Origin: Euglena gracilis
Taxonomy: Eukaryota > Euglenida > Euglenophyceae > Euglenales
Direction of reading: 5' to 3'
Assembly: GCA_039621445.1 (NCBI GenBank)
Contig: CP154956.1
Span: 77,496,474 to 77,560,473, forward strand
Length of the DNA stretch: 64,000 nucleotides
The position numbers and the translations under genes were made by a program. Every line of letters begins with the position of its first letter. Within the stretch, counting starts at the first letter, position 1. Of this stretch, positions 48,156-60,200 are shown piece after piece. The notes below the pieces were generated by a model, which was given only the letters and a program-made list of their open reading frames with translations, was not told where the DNA came from and searched no databases.

Positions 48156-48225
48156 TTTTTGAAGAGCGTTGCGAGGTACTTGTACCGCTCCACACACTGC
48201 TTCTTCGTTTTCCCCTCCACCAGGG
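48156..48225 (-). CDS. DNAJC2: Zuotin SANT domain 2, last helix
   Basis: Acceptor GACGACAG, donor AAAAA|GTGAGTC. Contains LVEGKTKKQCVERYKYLATL, matching VPGRTKKxCMxRYKELV. No stop in this exon, so a short terminal exon follows at lower coordinates. Confidence 0.92.
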
Positions 48226-51200
48226 CTGTCGTCGGGGCTGGTGCAACCGACGTCGGTTGGAGTGGTCAAAATGATTCTCCATCTGTTCGGGCCAACTGGG
48301 ACGGCAGGAGGGGAGGGCGGACCCACCAAATAGGGTGCACAGACCTGAACTTAAAAAATTCTTTTCAGGTCCTCAACAATGAACCTTCAGCCGGCGCAGC
48401 GAAACATATTTGTGCGATGTGGCCGTCCCACTCAATATGACAGCCAGCCCCGTCCGCCACCTTGTCCCATTTGTCCTTCTCCTTGTACTCCTTCAGCGTC
48501 TTCAGCGCATCCTCCAACTGTTTTTGCTGTGCCCGACTCAGGCGGTGACCCCGCCCCCTCCAACTGGATTAGGGCAGACAATAGCAACCCAGCTGTCCAG
48601 CCCCCACCTTTCCCACCAGGCTCATGGACCCTCCCCAACGGTTCGATTCTGCTGCATATTGGGTTCCTTGCAGCACACCTTAAACAATGACTTATTTGAG
48701 CATTGACTTAAAACTATAATTTATTCGGCCATTGATTGTTTCCACCCCTCTCAAATAATACATTGTGCCAGGTGGAACTTTGTTTAATAATTTGGTCTGG
48801 TGGACCCACCCTGTCCAACCCCCCCCCACTCATTTGACATTTTTGGCCACTTCTTTTGACTCAGCCCAGCTGCCGAGTTGAAACCAACTTCATTACACTG
48901 AACGCTACCCCATAGGTAGTGAGGTCGCAGCCAGGCTGAGATCTGCCAGAAAACGTTGGCTTTGGAAACACCCTGTCCCTGTCCCTGGCCACCCCTCTGA
49001 CCTCCATTCTCCCTTATAACTGCCCATGGATATTTTTCGAAGACGTGCCAAAATGTGCCAAAAATAACGAAGTTTGCTGAAAAAGCCGGTGGTAATTGAG
49101 TGAGAACCAATGGCAATTTTATCGAGAAAAGCCTTGTTTACCCCCTCTGGTAGCAAAAAAGGGGCATTGTTGTGGACCTGAACAATCTGGCTGACACGGC
49201 AGGCGTCACTGCCTGGCCTTGGTCCAAGGGTCTTCCACCACCGCGGCCGCCTCCTCAGCACTCTTCAGTGGCTTTGCATCCCCCTGAGAGGTGGGAAATG
49301 GTGCTTTGTCGCAAACTTGAGAAACTTTCCCCATTGATGCACAGATCCCCCCGATTTGCAACCCCCCCCCCAGGCCCAACCACCAACCCTCCACTCATAA
49401 CCCCCAGAGGAAAAAATTTCGAAGACATGCCAAAATATGCCAAAAATAACGCAGTTTGCTGGAAAAGCCGGTGGTAATTGAGTGAGAACCAATGGCGATT
49501 TTACCAAGAAAGCCTTCTTTACCTCCTAGTAGCAAAAAAGGGGCATTTTTGTGGACCCTTTCCAGGTAAACACCGAGCCTCAACTTATGACGCACCCGCT
49601 TATCCAGGGGTTTTTTTTAAGACCGGGGGGGAGGGGGTCGGCACCCACCCACCCACCCCCAGGGGTGCCCTCCCCAGGGGAGGGCACCCACTTTTGCCCG
49701 AAAATGCTAAAAATAGCACCCTTTTCAAAAATTTTCGGCGCCTTCGGCGCCGAAAAAGATATACCCACCAGCCCCTACCCCCTCGGGGGGAGGGGGTCCA
49801 AGGGACCCACCCACCCTACCCCCCTCCCCCCCTGGGGGAGGGGGTCCAAGACTAAAAAAAAACCCCTGCGCTTATCACCCCACCCCCCCGTGAAATCAAC
49901 CACCAAACTAGATGTAATTTCCCCCAGGACATACAAGTTTTACCGACCCCCCCCCCGGGGTCACTCCACTTTTTGAAAAACCAGTCCGTCACTTTTTTTG
50001 GGAAACCAATCAGTCACTACCCCCCCCCCCAACCCCCCGGGGGGGGGGTCGGCTGCTCAGGAAACCGGCCACTTTCCAGTCACGTTAGGCCATTTTAGGC
50101 AAAAAAATTCCCTGGCGCCAAAGGCGCCGGGTCACTCAAGCCACTTTTGCCCACCCCTGGCCGACCCCCCCACCCCCCAGGGGGGGAATGGGGCCGGGCC
50201 AAAAACCAGTCAGTCACTCTGAAAAAGCCAGTCAGTCACCCCGGGGGGGGGGGGGGCGGCCGGTGCTCAAGTAATTGTCCACCCCTGGATTATAAATGAA
50301 AGCAGACACAAATGTGAATAAATGTGTTGGGTTTAAAACCAGCACAGAGCTCCCCAGGAATGTACACTTTTCCACTGGAGAGGACTTAAAAAAATTTTCT
50401 GCTACTCCAAAAATCCATCATTGAAGAAAATGTGTTTGCAAAGTTGTGAAATGATATGTGGTTCACCTAGTTGCATCCACTTATATTTCATTATGCAACT
50501 AACCCCCCCCCCCCCCAATACCTGGCGGGGTGCAGGTCATGGGAACCAACTTATGGCCCTGCCCCCCTGCCAGGCTATTTGGGCCCTGTTTTCAGCGTCA
50601 TAAGGAACTTTGCCTTAAAAAGGGGGTGCCAAATTACTGGAACCATCCTTTTTGCCCTTCCCCCCGCCAATTTATTCGGCCACTTCCAGGAACAAGGGCC
50701 CTGCAAGTTATGTGGGGAGGTTACTATTGTGTGAAATTGGTTAAAAAAAACTTGAAAATGCAACCTCCAGTTGTCTGCTAGTGGAGCAATTTGCCTGTGT
50801 CAATGCCCAAAGAAAAACGAAAAGCAAATCATGCAAGAAAATACAAAAAATGCGACGTTTCACAATTTTTTTCATTGTGCAAAAAGGCAAATTAAGCAAC
50901 TTGCATATTCCCCCTCCATGCTGGGTTAACCCCCCATGGGGGCGGGGGCCCGGGTGGCGGTGCTACCGACTTCTAGGCTGGACACAGCTGGCACCGGAAA
51001 ACAGGCAAGAGATAAAGCCTCAACTCCAGCTGTCCAAAGAGCCTTCAAAAATGCCCACTTTCGAGCATTTTTTGACCACTTTTTTCCCAAAAATTTCGGC
51101 GCTTCTCGCCGAAATTCTTTTCGATCCAGCCTGGCCTGTCCCGGCCTGGCTGCCTGGCTGCCTGGCTGCCTGGACAGGGCGGCCAAGCCGGGCTGTGCAA

Positions 51201-54200
51201 ACGTTTATTCCACTCGACCCAGCTGGGAGCTGCTGGCTGGAAAACAGGTGCCGGCTGGCTGGACCCACCCCCGGAATTGGGTTGGCTGGATCTGGCTTAC
51301 AAAATTACCCACACAACACACGCTCGCGCACACACAACACATACATGCACACCAGGCTTCTTTTTAAGACCCCCGGGGGGGGGGGGGCGAGGGGGGGCCC
51401 CCCCCCCCCCCCCAAAAAGCGGGCCCGTTGAAGGCAATTTTCAAAAAATTTCGGCGCTTCCGGCGCGGGACCCCCCCCCCCCGGGGGGGTCCGGCCCAGA
51501 CCCACCCCCCTCCCCCCCCCGGGGGGGGGGGCGGCTGGCGTAAAAAGAAGCCTGATGCACACCACACACAACACCAGGGAACTTCCTAAAGACCCCCCGG
51601 GGCTTCAGGCGGCCGGCTGGAAAAAGGTGCCAGCTGGTAAAAAGTTGGTGGGTGGACCTCCAGGTGGGGTCTACCCAGCTAGGGGTGGGGGTCCAGGGGG
51701 GGGGGTCTAGGGGTGCCAGTGGATCGGCTTCCAGGCTGGACCTGGTTGGCACCTCAAACACCCTCAACACGTGCAGTGAGGCAGTGGGGCCACATCGGTG
51801 GGCATGCATTGGATCGATCAGGCTCTCGAGATTTGAGAGCCAATCATATGGCACTTGGGCATATCAAGGCTAACATATTGCCACGGTTCGAGATCCACAA
51901 AAAATGCATGAAAACAAAGACCGCAACGATGGTGGAAAAGGTGTGAAAGAGTCATCTCAGCCGTTCCAGCATGGCTCCCAATGGTGGTTCTGGATGGGGA
52001 TGTTCAGAATGGTGGGTCATCTCAACATCGTTTTCTCTTGAAAATTTCATAACGATTTCCCTGCTTTGTAGCATGTCACAATATTGGACATTTCTGAGGT
52101 CTGATTCCAGGCGCACAGCAATCATGGAGCACCTGCTTGATGGCCTCGGGTTTTGTCGGTGGTTGCCCTTCACTCATCAAAGCGGAGCACTCTCATCCTG
52201 AATACTCACAACCACACCCTTTGTCGGATCACTTTGATGAGTGGCAATTCAACACAAAATCTGAATCCGCCTGTGATCCGCCCTGGCCATGCAGCTGGTG
52301 CGTCATCAACTTCGTCCGCCTCAACACCTGATCCGGGAGCAGGCCGGGGCTCTGTTGGTGGGCCGCTCACACGGGGGAGGGCAGAAGCCCCGGCCTGGCA
52401 GGGGTCTTGGTGCCGATGTACGCGGCGATGTTCTCCCACCTGCACCCCGCGCCGGAAAAGCCCTTGGGTCACCGGAACAGCTGCCCCGGCCGATTTTTTG
52501 TGCGCCGTGGCTCTCCTCTGGCACAACGTTTCGGACATTGGCGTCCCCCCCTTCGTTGCGCAAAGGCTTCTTGTCTGTTTATGGCCGACGCTATTGGGGT
52601 CCCCTGGGGGGGGGGGGGGCACTTGGTCAAAAGTCCTGGGAACGCGGTCAAGGCACTCTGGTGCCGAAGGCGCCAGAAGCCCAGCAAGGGGGCCATTCCC
52701 GCCTGATTTTGGGCCTCAGGGCAGGTGGGTAAACCACCCCACCCCAGCCCTCTGTGGGCAGGTGCTCCAACGCTCCGACCGACACCAGCATGGTCCTGGT
52801 TGGTGTCATTGTTGACAATGGACCATCACCTGATGTTTTTTTTGCAAAAAGAAAAATCAACAAAGAATGAAAAATTGAAGACAGAAACCGAATCCACAAG
52901 AGCTAGCAAGACAGACTGGCAGAGATAGGCCACGCAGATGTGAATCCATCATGAGCCGGGCCGATAATTATGAGCACTAGTCTCCACAACTTGCAAGCGT
53001 TACCTATTGAAAGAGCCACCAGGGAACTTCGCGATGCCCTTTGCCAAATCCACCAGCTCCTGCTCTGTCCACACGTCTTTCTTGCAATCCGCCGCCTCGG
53101 GCTGCTGCTGGAAAAGGGAACAGCAAGAAAGCAATCTATTAAAAGCTTCAATTAATTTCCTCTGAAATAAACCACACAAACCACGTTAAATCACAGGAAG
53201 TGACAGAGAATTTAGATGGTGTCACCCCGTTGTGTCAGCCGGCAGGATTGCAATTCAAGAGAAAAAACGGGTGGATGTATGACTTGCACCAAGCACCCAC
53301 AGTCAAGCCCAAAAATTTACCCATTTTAGGCCATTTTGGCCATGTTAGGCAAGGTATAGGGAAGGGTTCTGAAAATCATAACTTTGGGCTGTTTTGTCCC
53401 AAGCAGGCTTTTGCTTAAGGACCCCGGGGGGGGGGGTACTGGCTAGCCAATCGGCTAGACAGTGGAAAAAAGTGGACTAGCTAGACCCCCCTCCCCCCCC
53501 CGGGGGCAAGCACCTATGACAGATTCCAAATTTTAGCCCGCGGTCGGCTGCGGTCGGCCGCGGTCGGTTGTGGTCGGCTGCGGTCGGTTGCGGTCGGCAG
53601 CGGTCGGCTGCGGTCGGCAAAGTAGTTGGCTGTAGGTGGGGGGCAGGCCAACAAAAAATGAGCATATATCACAATCACACAATCCACTGTTGCCGACTTT
53701 TGGCCACTTTTCGCTGCTTTTGGCCAGTTTTTGATGCTTTTGGACTGCTTTTGGCCACTGTTGCCGACTTTTGGTCGATTTTTGCTGCCTTTGCCCATTA
53801 TTTCCTGCCTTTTGCTTTCTTTTGGTCACTTTTGTTGCTTTGCCCACTTTTTGCTGGGCTTTGGCTGCTTTTGGCCAGCTTTTGCTTTGCTTTGACCTCT
53901 TTTGACCACTTTTGGCCTCTTTAACCCACTTTTGACTGCTGTTGGCCATTTTTTACCCACTTCTGGCCACTTTCAGGCCACTTTAAACGTCTTTTTGTTG
54001 TTTTTGACATGAAGAGCAGTCAAATGTGACCTAAAAATGGCCTAAAAGTGGCAAAAAAAAAAATGGTTAAAATGGCCAAAAGTTCCAGAAGAAGGCAAAA
54101 ATAACAAAAAAAAATGCCCAAAATGGTCCAAAAAAAGCCAAAAATGGCCCTGCTTTTGGCCAATTTGGGTAATTTTAGCAGCTTTTGTTCACGTTTGGCA

Positions 54201-57200
54201 ACAAACTGGCGCAAAATGCTCAAAATGGTCAAATTGGACCAAAAAGAGACCAAAAAATGGGCAAAAATAACAAAAGAAAAGGTCAAAAATGGCTTTAAAC
54301 GGTCAAAAAATGGCCCAAAATGGCCCAAAATGGCCCAAGAGCAGGACAAAATGGCCCAAAATTACAAGAAGTGGGCAAAAAGTGGCCAAAAAATGTCAAA
54401 ATAGGTCAAAATGGGTGAATTATGGTGACAAACGGGCCAAAAGGGGACAAAAGCGACTAAAAATGGCCAAAAATGGCCAAAAGTGGCCAAAAGTGACAAC
54501 ATGAGCCAGATGAGCCAAAAAAATCTCAACATCTGGGATAAAAATGAGCCTAATTCCTCATTCTCACTGAAAAATTGACATCAATTAGAAAAAAGTTGCG
54601 CGGTCGGCTGCGGTCGGCTGCGGTCGGCTGCGGTCGGCTGCGGTCGGCACCCCACCTATGACAATCCTGAAACCCGCGGTCGGCTGCGGTCGGCTGCGGT
54701 CGGCTGCGGTCGGCATAGGTGCCTGCCCGGGGGGGGGGGGGGCCCGGGGGTCCCCCGGACTGGAAAACTGAGGTGTTTAACAGGTTTTTGGCTGATTTTG
54801 TTCCAAAAATTCCCAAAATTTTTTTCGGCGCTTCACGCCGGTCACTGGAAAATTTTTTTCCACTAGCTAGCCCTGCTAGCAGACCCCCCCCCCGGGGGGG
54901 GTCTGCTAGAAAACCCCCCGGGGGGGGGGTCTGCTAGAAAACCCACCAGCCAAATTTGGACTAGCTGCAGTCCAGCCCCCCCCCCGGGGGGGGTACTGCA
55001 ATCCCTTAAGCAAAAGCCTGGTCCCAAGACTGATCATTTCACCGTCCTTTCAACATTTTGTCCAACATTCTTCCTGACAAATTGTTTTGTTGCAGTGAAT
55101 TCCTACCGTTCAGAAATCCTCTATGGGTTTGAATTACGATTTGTTGAGCTTCCAATGATATGATCCAATTTTCATGAATTTTTCATGCTTTGTTGGGTGT
55201 GCATTTCTCATTACTGAATGGAAACAAAAACCCTTTTCTGAGGAATCAAATGGCATTGATACAATCATGGCAAAATTCGAAATCTCTGTTGCTGGTGATA
55301 ATCGAACATGTTAAAATGTAGCTGAAATGTGGGGAGTTTCAATCCTTTCTCGACTCAATTTTAAGTTCCGGGTACCTCGGTTTAGGTCCTTGTTTGAGAA
55401 ATTTGTTGAAGCCAAGAGCATGGGATCCCCACCATAACGAAGACACAATTTTGCCATTTGCGCCATTCAAGCTGTTTGTAGCCATGTAACGATTCCAGGA
55501 GGTCAAAAAATCATTTCAGGTGTTTGAAGCTTTACACATGGCAATAACATTAATAGATTACAAAGTTTTTTCAAACTGCAAAATTTTTCTTATATTGGGA
55601 CATTTTTGGGCCATTTAAGGCCATTTTTGTTCATTTCAGGCCACATTAGGCCATTTTCACTTGCTTGCAATGGAGATGATCAGAAAAATGCATTGGATTG
55701 AAATGGGCATCGTAGGCAAATTTCAATTATCTCACCATCAAATTTGCTCATTTATCACAGGGGCAGGTTTGTGGCGGCGGGGGGGGGGGGGCTGAGATGG
55801 TTGGACATCATGGATTTGGGGACGTAATTATTTCTTTAGAGAAAAAAAAAGGGCTTTGTGGGACTGTGCTTCTCTACCACCGTCTACCAAATCCATCGTT
55901 GCTGTCCACATACACAAAACACACTGGAAATCATCACCTGAATAGCTCGCAGAACAAAATCTTGTGCAGCAGAATATTTTTAAATATTACGGCCATTTTA
56001 GGGCATTTAGGCCATTTTGGGAACCCCAGAGGGTCAAAAGGCGATTTTTGGCCAATTTAGGCCATTTTAGCAATAGGTGCCTGCTTGCCTGCCACAAATT
56101 CACAGTTTAAAAACGGTGTGATTGCTTCAGCAATGTTGTCATTAACCCAGGGCCATTCCTGCAGATCCAGCAAAAAATATCTTGCTGGACTTGTTTGTTG
56201 CCTCCTGAAAATTTTCTTGGTGGAAAAACTCAGCACCTGTCCCCGAAAAGAACAAAATCAATAAATTGTGCCACCCCCAATACAAGAGTAAGCAACCCAT
56301 GTTTGTTTTGTTTGACAAAGTTGATGCTTTTTTGGAGGGGACCAGCAAACCCGTCCCCAGACCTTTTTTTCGGGCTCCACCTTGGTCCGCTTGACGGCGT
56401 ACCCGAACCGGTCATACCCAATCCGCTGCTCCGCCTCGGCCACCAGCTGGTTGATGTAGGTCACCACCGCCTGCCCCCAGACAGGTTGGGCATTGCAGGG
56501 CTTTTCAAAAAAATCACCGTGTTCAGGAACCTGAATTCCTGGCGGTGATTTCGCGAAACTCACCCGGCCTTTTTAGGGTAAAACTTTATCAGTGCTTTGC
56601 ATAAGAAAAGGAAGCAACAAGAAGCTTGTTCTTTCGCACCCTTTGCTGACTGTTTCCAAAGAGTGATTCTTTTCTTTTGCTTAACGTGGATTTCCCCTTG
56701 ATTCAGCACTTCGGAACTGGACATTTGATCTGTGAACGAACGGGATGCACCCATTGAGGGAATGGCAATGGCGGACGAGGATGGAGGGGAAAACAATCTT
56801 TGTGGGGAAAGAAAGGTGTCGCTGGACCTGAAATAATTTTCAAATAATAATAAACTGATTTGGTTGGCAGGGAGGCATGATGGTTTCACATGCTTTTGAC
56901 TTCAGATGAGATTTCTTTCACAACTCCTAAAAAAATAGAAGCAGCATTTCTTGCAATTGTCAGAAAACCAATGTAGACAGCAGTTAATAACCCCCCCAAA
57001 TAATATTGCACTGCCGCACTATTGGACGGCCGCCTCCGGCAGTGGGGGGTGCCGCACTAGTTGGACCCGCCACACTATTGGACTCGGTGCCTCTTAGTCC
57101 CGGCCTATCACCACAGGCACCCTTTTTGCCTGCTCAATGGCCTGCTCTGAGGCAATCGAGGTGCAATCCAGTCGTCTGGTTCATCTTCGGACGACTTACG

Positions 57201-60200
57201 TGAGTTGTTCAGGTGGGAACTCGCCCCCTTTCCCCTCTCTGCTGGTAACAAAAGATGCCTGCAGTAGGCTGCACCAGCTTCTAACCCCCCCCCACCTATA
57301 AGAAACCCTCCTCTATAAGAAACCGCCATCTATAAGAAACCCTTTCGGGATTTTTGGACCGACGCCCACCTATAAGAAACCCCCATCTATAAGAAACCCC
57401 TGGGGAGCTTTGAACCCAACCACCTGTAAGAAACCCCCCAATTTTCTTCAGCGCCGAAGGCGCCAAAGGAAATTTTCGACTGTTTTTGGCCACTTTTGGT
57501 CTTTTGTCGGTGCAAAATTTTTTGGACATTGAAACCCACCTATAAGAAACCCCCACCTATAAGAAACCCCTCGGGCCATTTTTTGGAAACTCACCCATAA
57601 GAAACGGGTTTCTTATAGGTGGGGGGTTTACGCATTTCACATTGCCATGTTTTGGGGGGGGGGGTGCATCACTATTGGACGATCGCTTCATCCGGGGGAG
57701 GGCGCAGCACTATTTGGACCCACAGCTCTATTGGCCCCGCAGCACTATTAGGGGGGGTTTTACAGCAGTGTACACAGCAGCAATTATCTGCCAGATCCAG
57801 TTGTGTCAGCAATTCCATCACCGAGGGCATGTCCAGCAAAAACCTAAATGCTTTCTTTGTTTTCCTTTTCTTTGACTTCAGGGGTATGTTGGTTTCTCCA
57901 TTCCCCCCCCCCAATACCAACCGCTCAAAAATACCAGTGACTTCCAGAAAGGCAGCGCCGAAGAAGCCAGAACCAGAATCAGCAACTACTTCTCCAGCAG
58001 GACACAGCATGCAGGCTCACTAGGTCAGTCTTCTTCCCTGGTGCTCCTCGGGGGGGGGGGGGAGGTTATGAGGTTAGCAGCTTGACTGCGAATTCAGCAG
58101 TCAAATGCCAACTCTATCTGCAGAAATGGACTTTCTGGTTCCAGAGGCAATCTGTTTTTCAGCAAATATATAGTATGCATAATATCAATACACATAATAT
58201 ATATGGCAAGTGGGCAGTTTAAAACCTCAGAGGGGTATTGAAAAAGGCAGGTTGTTAGGATTCTCACGGTGCGGGAACAGGCCGGCAGCAGCTTTGGGCC
58301 GCACGTGCAGGCGAGGGAGGTTTGGGAGGGGAGTGAGAGCCGAAATCAGGCCGGCCAGCCCTAACCCTAACCCTGCGCCTTCACGACTCTGCCTTCAAGG
58401 GTACCACAGTGGTACCCTTCCCACCCCGGAGGGTATTTTAATACACCCCCTGGGGGGTATTAAACTACGAGGGTAGTTTAACAATACCCTGGGGGTATTA
58501 AACAACCCACTTGCAAAACTTGGAACAACACTTGGCAGGGGCAAAAAGAAACTTCGAGGGCTTGATCACAGAACCAGCACACCGACCGCGGCGCGGCGAA
58601 CCCGGCAGAGGGGCCACACCGTGGTGCACTGGGTGGGGAGGTTCGGCAGGGTCGCCTGGTGCTCCTTGGCAAGGGTCTCCAGCTGCAGCTTCATCGTGGC
58701 CAGGCCCTCAAACTGGCAGTTGCCTGCCCGATAAGGAGTCCAAAGAAAGACAGTGCAGCTGGTGGCCCCGTCGAAGGAACCCCAAAAAGACGGGGTGTGC
58801 AATTCCTGGACTCGGGAGCACCTGCCATGTGCAACGTTGGGGGGTGTTGGCATGAGGTCGCCCAACTCATTTAATTTTCCCCAGTCTGTGATGTGCGGTA
58901 CATGGCGTGGGAATATGTCCAATGGGTGGAGAGCATGCTACGGGGACGTTGTCATGTCATGGGAATCCTTCGGTGCCATGCCCATGAACCCGGCATCCAG
59001 AACACTGTGAGGGCAAATGGACCCAAGACAAGAATAGCAACGGGAAAAGAGGAGAAGAGAGAGGGGGACTGTCGTTGTCCTCGCCCTCCATCCACACTAC
59101 ATGCACGCTGCGCACTGCGTGGCCACCAACGCGACCCGGCACGCCCCGGCATACGGAAGAGCCACTCCACGTCGGCCTTCACGAGGGCGGCGTCCGAGCG
59201 CGCCTTGGTGGTGTCCGGGACAGGGCTGGAGGGGAACGCGTGGTGGAGGGGGCCACCCCCCACCTGCCCACCTGTGGGGTTGCCGGGGTTCCCGGCCAGC
59301 CCTGGGCCGGGGAGATGAACAGCTTCAGCGTCTTGCTGCAGACGTCCCGCAGGGCGGCGGTCTCCTCCTTCCGCCTGTGTGGCGGTGAGCGGGGGCCTGG
59401 GGGTACCGTGGGAGGACATACGACCCGGCGATAGAATCTGGGAGCGCGGGCGAGAACGATTCTTGGCGATCACGACGACAAAGTGAAATCCATTTCGCTG
59501 TGTGATGGCCATCATTGTGGTAAGCATGGATGAATGCAATTGACGTCGGCACCAGTGGTGCTGGAGTGCGTGAAGCGGATTCTCTCACTGTGCTGGAAGA
59601 TGTTTTCTTTCAAAAACAACAGGGAAAACCAAAGAAGTGGCAAATGGGCCCGACCCCCCCCCCCCAACCGTAAATCACCCAGACCAAATGGATACAAACA
59701 ATTCTCAAATTCTTAGAAAAAGAAAATCTCAAAAAAGCAAAGGGCGGTGTTCATTTCTGGCCGAAAATGGTTAATCACCAGGATGAGGACACGTTTTCCC
59801 AGGTGCAATGTCACACAGGAGGAGGGACCAATGAATGCATGTTCCAGTCGGTTATTCGCTGGGATTGGAGTCCGACACAGTAAGCAGGGACCTGGGCCCA
59901 GATTTGCAATGGTCGTTGACACAATAGAAATGTGGGGATGTGCAGCGTCAGTCAGCACCAAAGATCGGGCGGCCTCATTCACAGACACTGCACACTTCGC
60001 TTGTTCTGCTTTCTTTTTGTCCGCCTCCTCCTTCTTCCGTCGCTCTTCTGCCTCTTCTGCGTCACGCTGCTTTTGCAGCTGCAAAAGACGACACAGTGGC
60101 CAAGGCACCATTGGAATTATTCGAAACTAGGAATCTGTCAGGGTGGGGTCAAATTGGGCATTTGACCTGAAAGAGGTTGGGAAAATTGCATGCATTGTTA

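Larger units (their letters stand above)
53404..55020. mobile_element. hAT-like element, 1617 bp, with inverted subterminal arrays
   Basis: Ends CAGGCTTTTGCTTAAGG and CCCTTAAGCAAAAGCCTG are inverted repeats. Flanked by GTCCCAAG on both sides (53396-53403 and 55021-55028), a perfect 8-bp duplication. The left arm (about 53690-53990) repeats CTTTTGGCCACTTTTG units and the right arm (about 54030-54500) their complement CAAAAGTGGCC. Three GCGGTCGGCT minisatellites lie inside. No transposase ORF. In a zuotin intron. Confidence 0.93.

Noticed and set aside
53533-53949. ORF with RPQPTAAD repeat, initially considered a repeat protein
   Set aside because: It is the GCGGTCGGCT minisatellite and the GGCCACTTTT array inside an hAT element.
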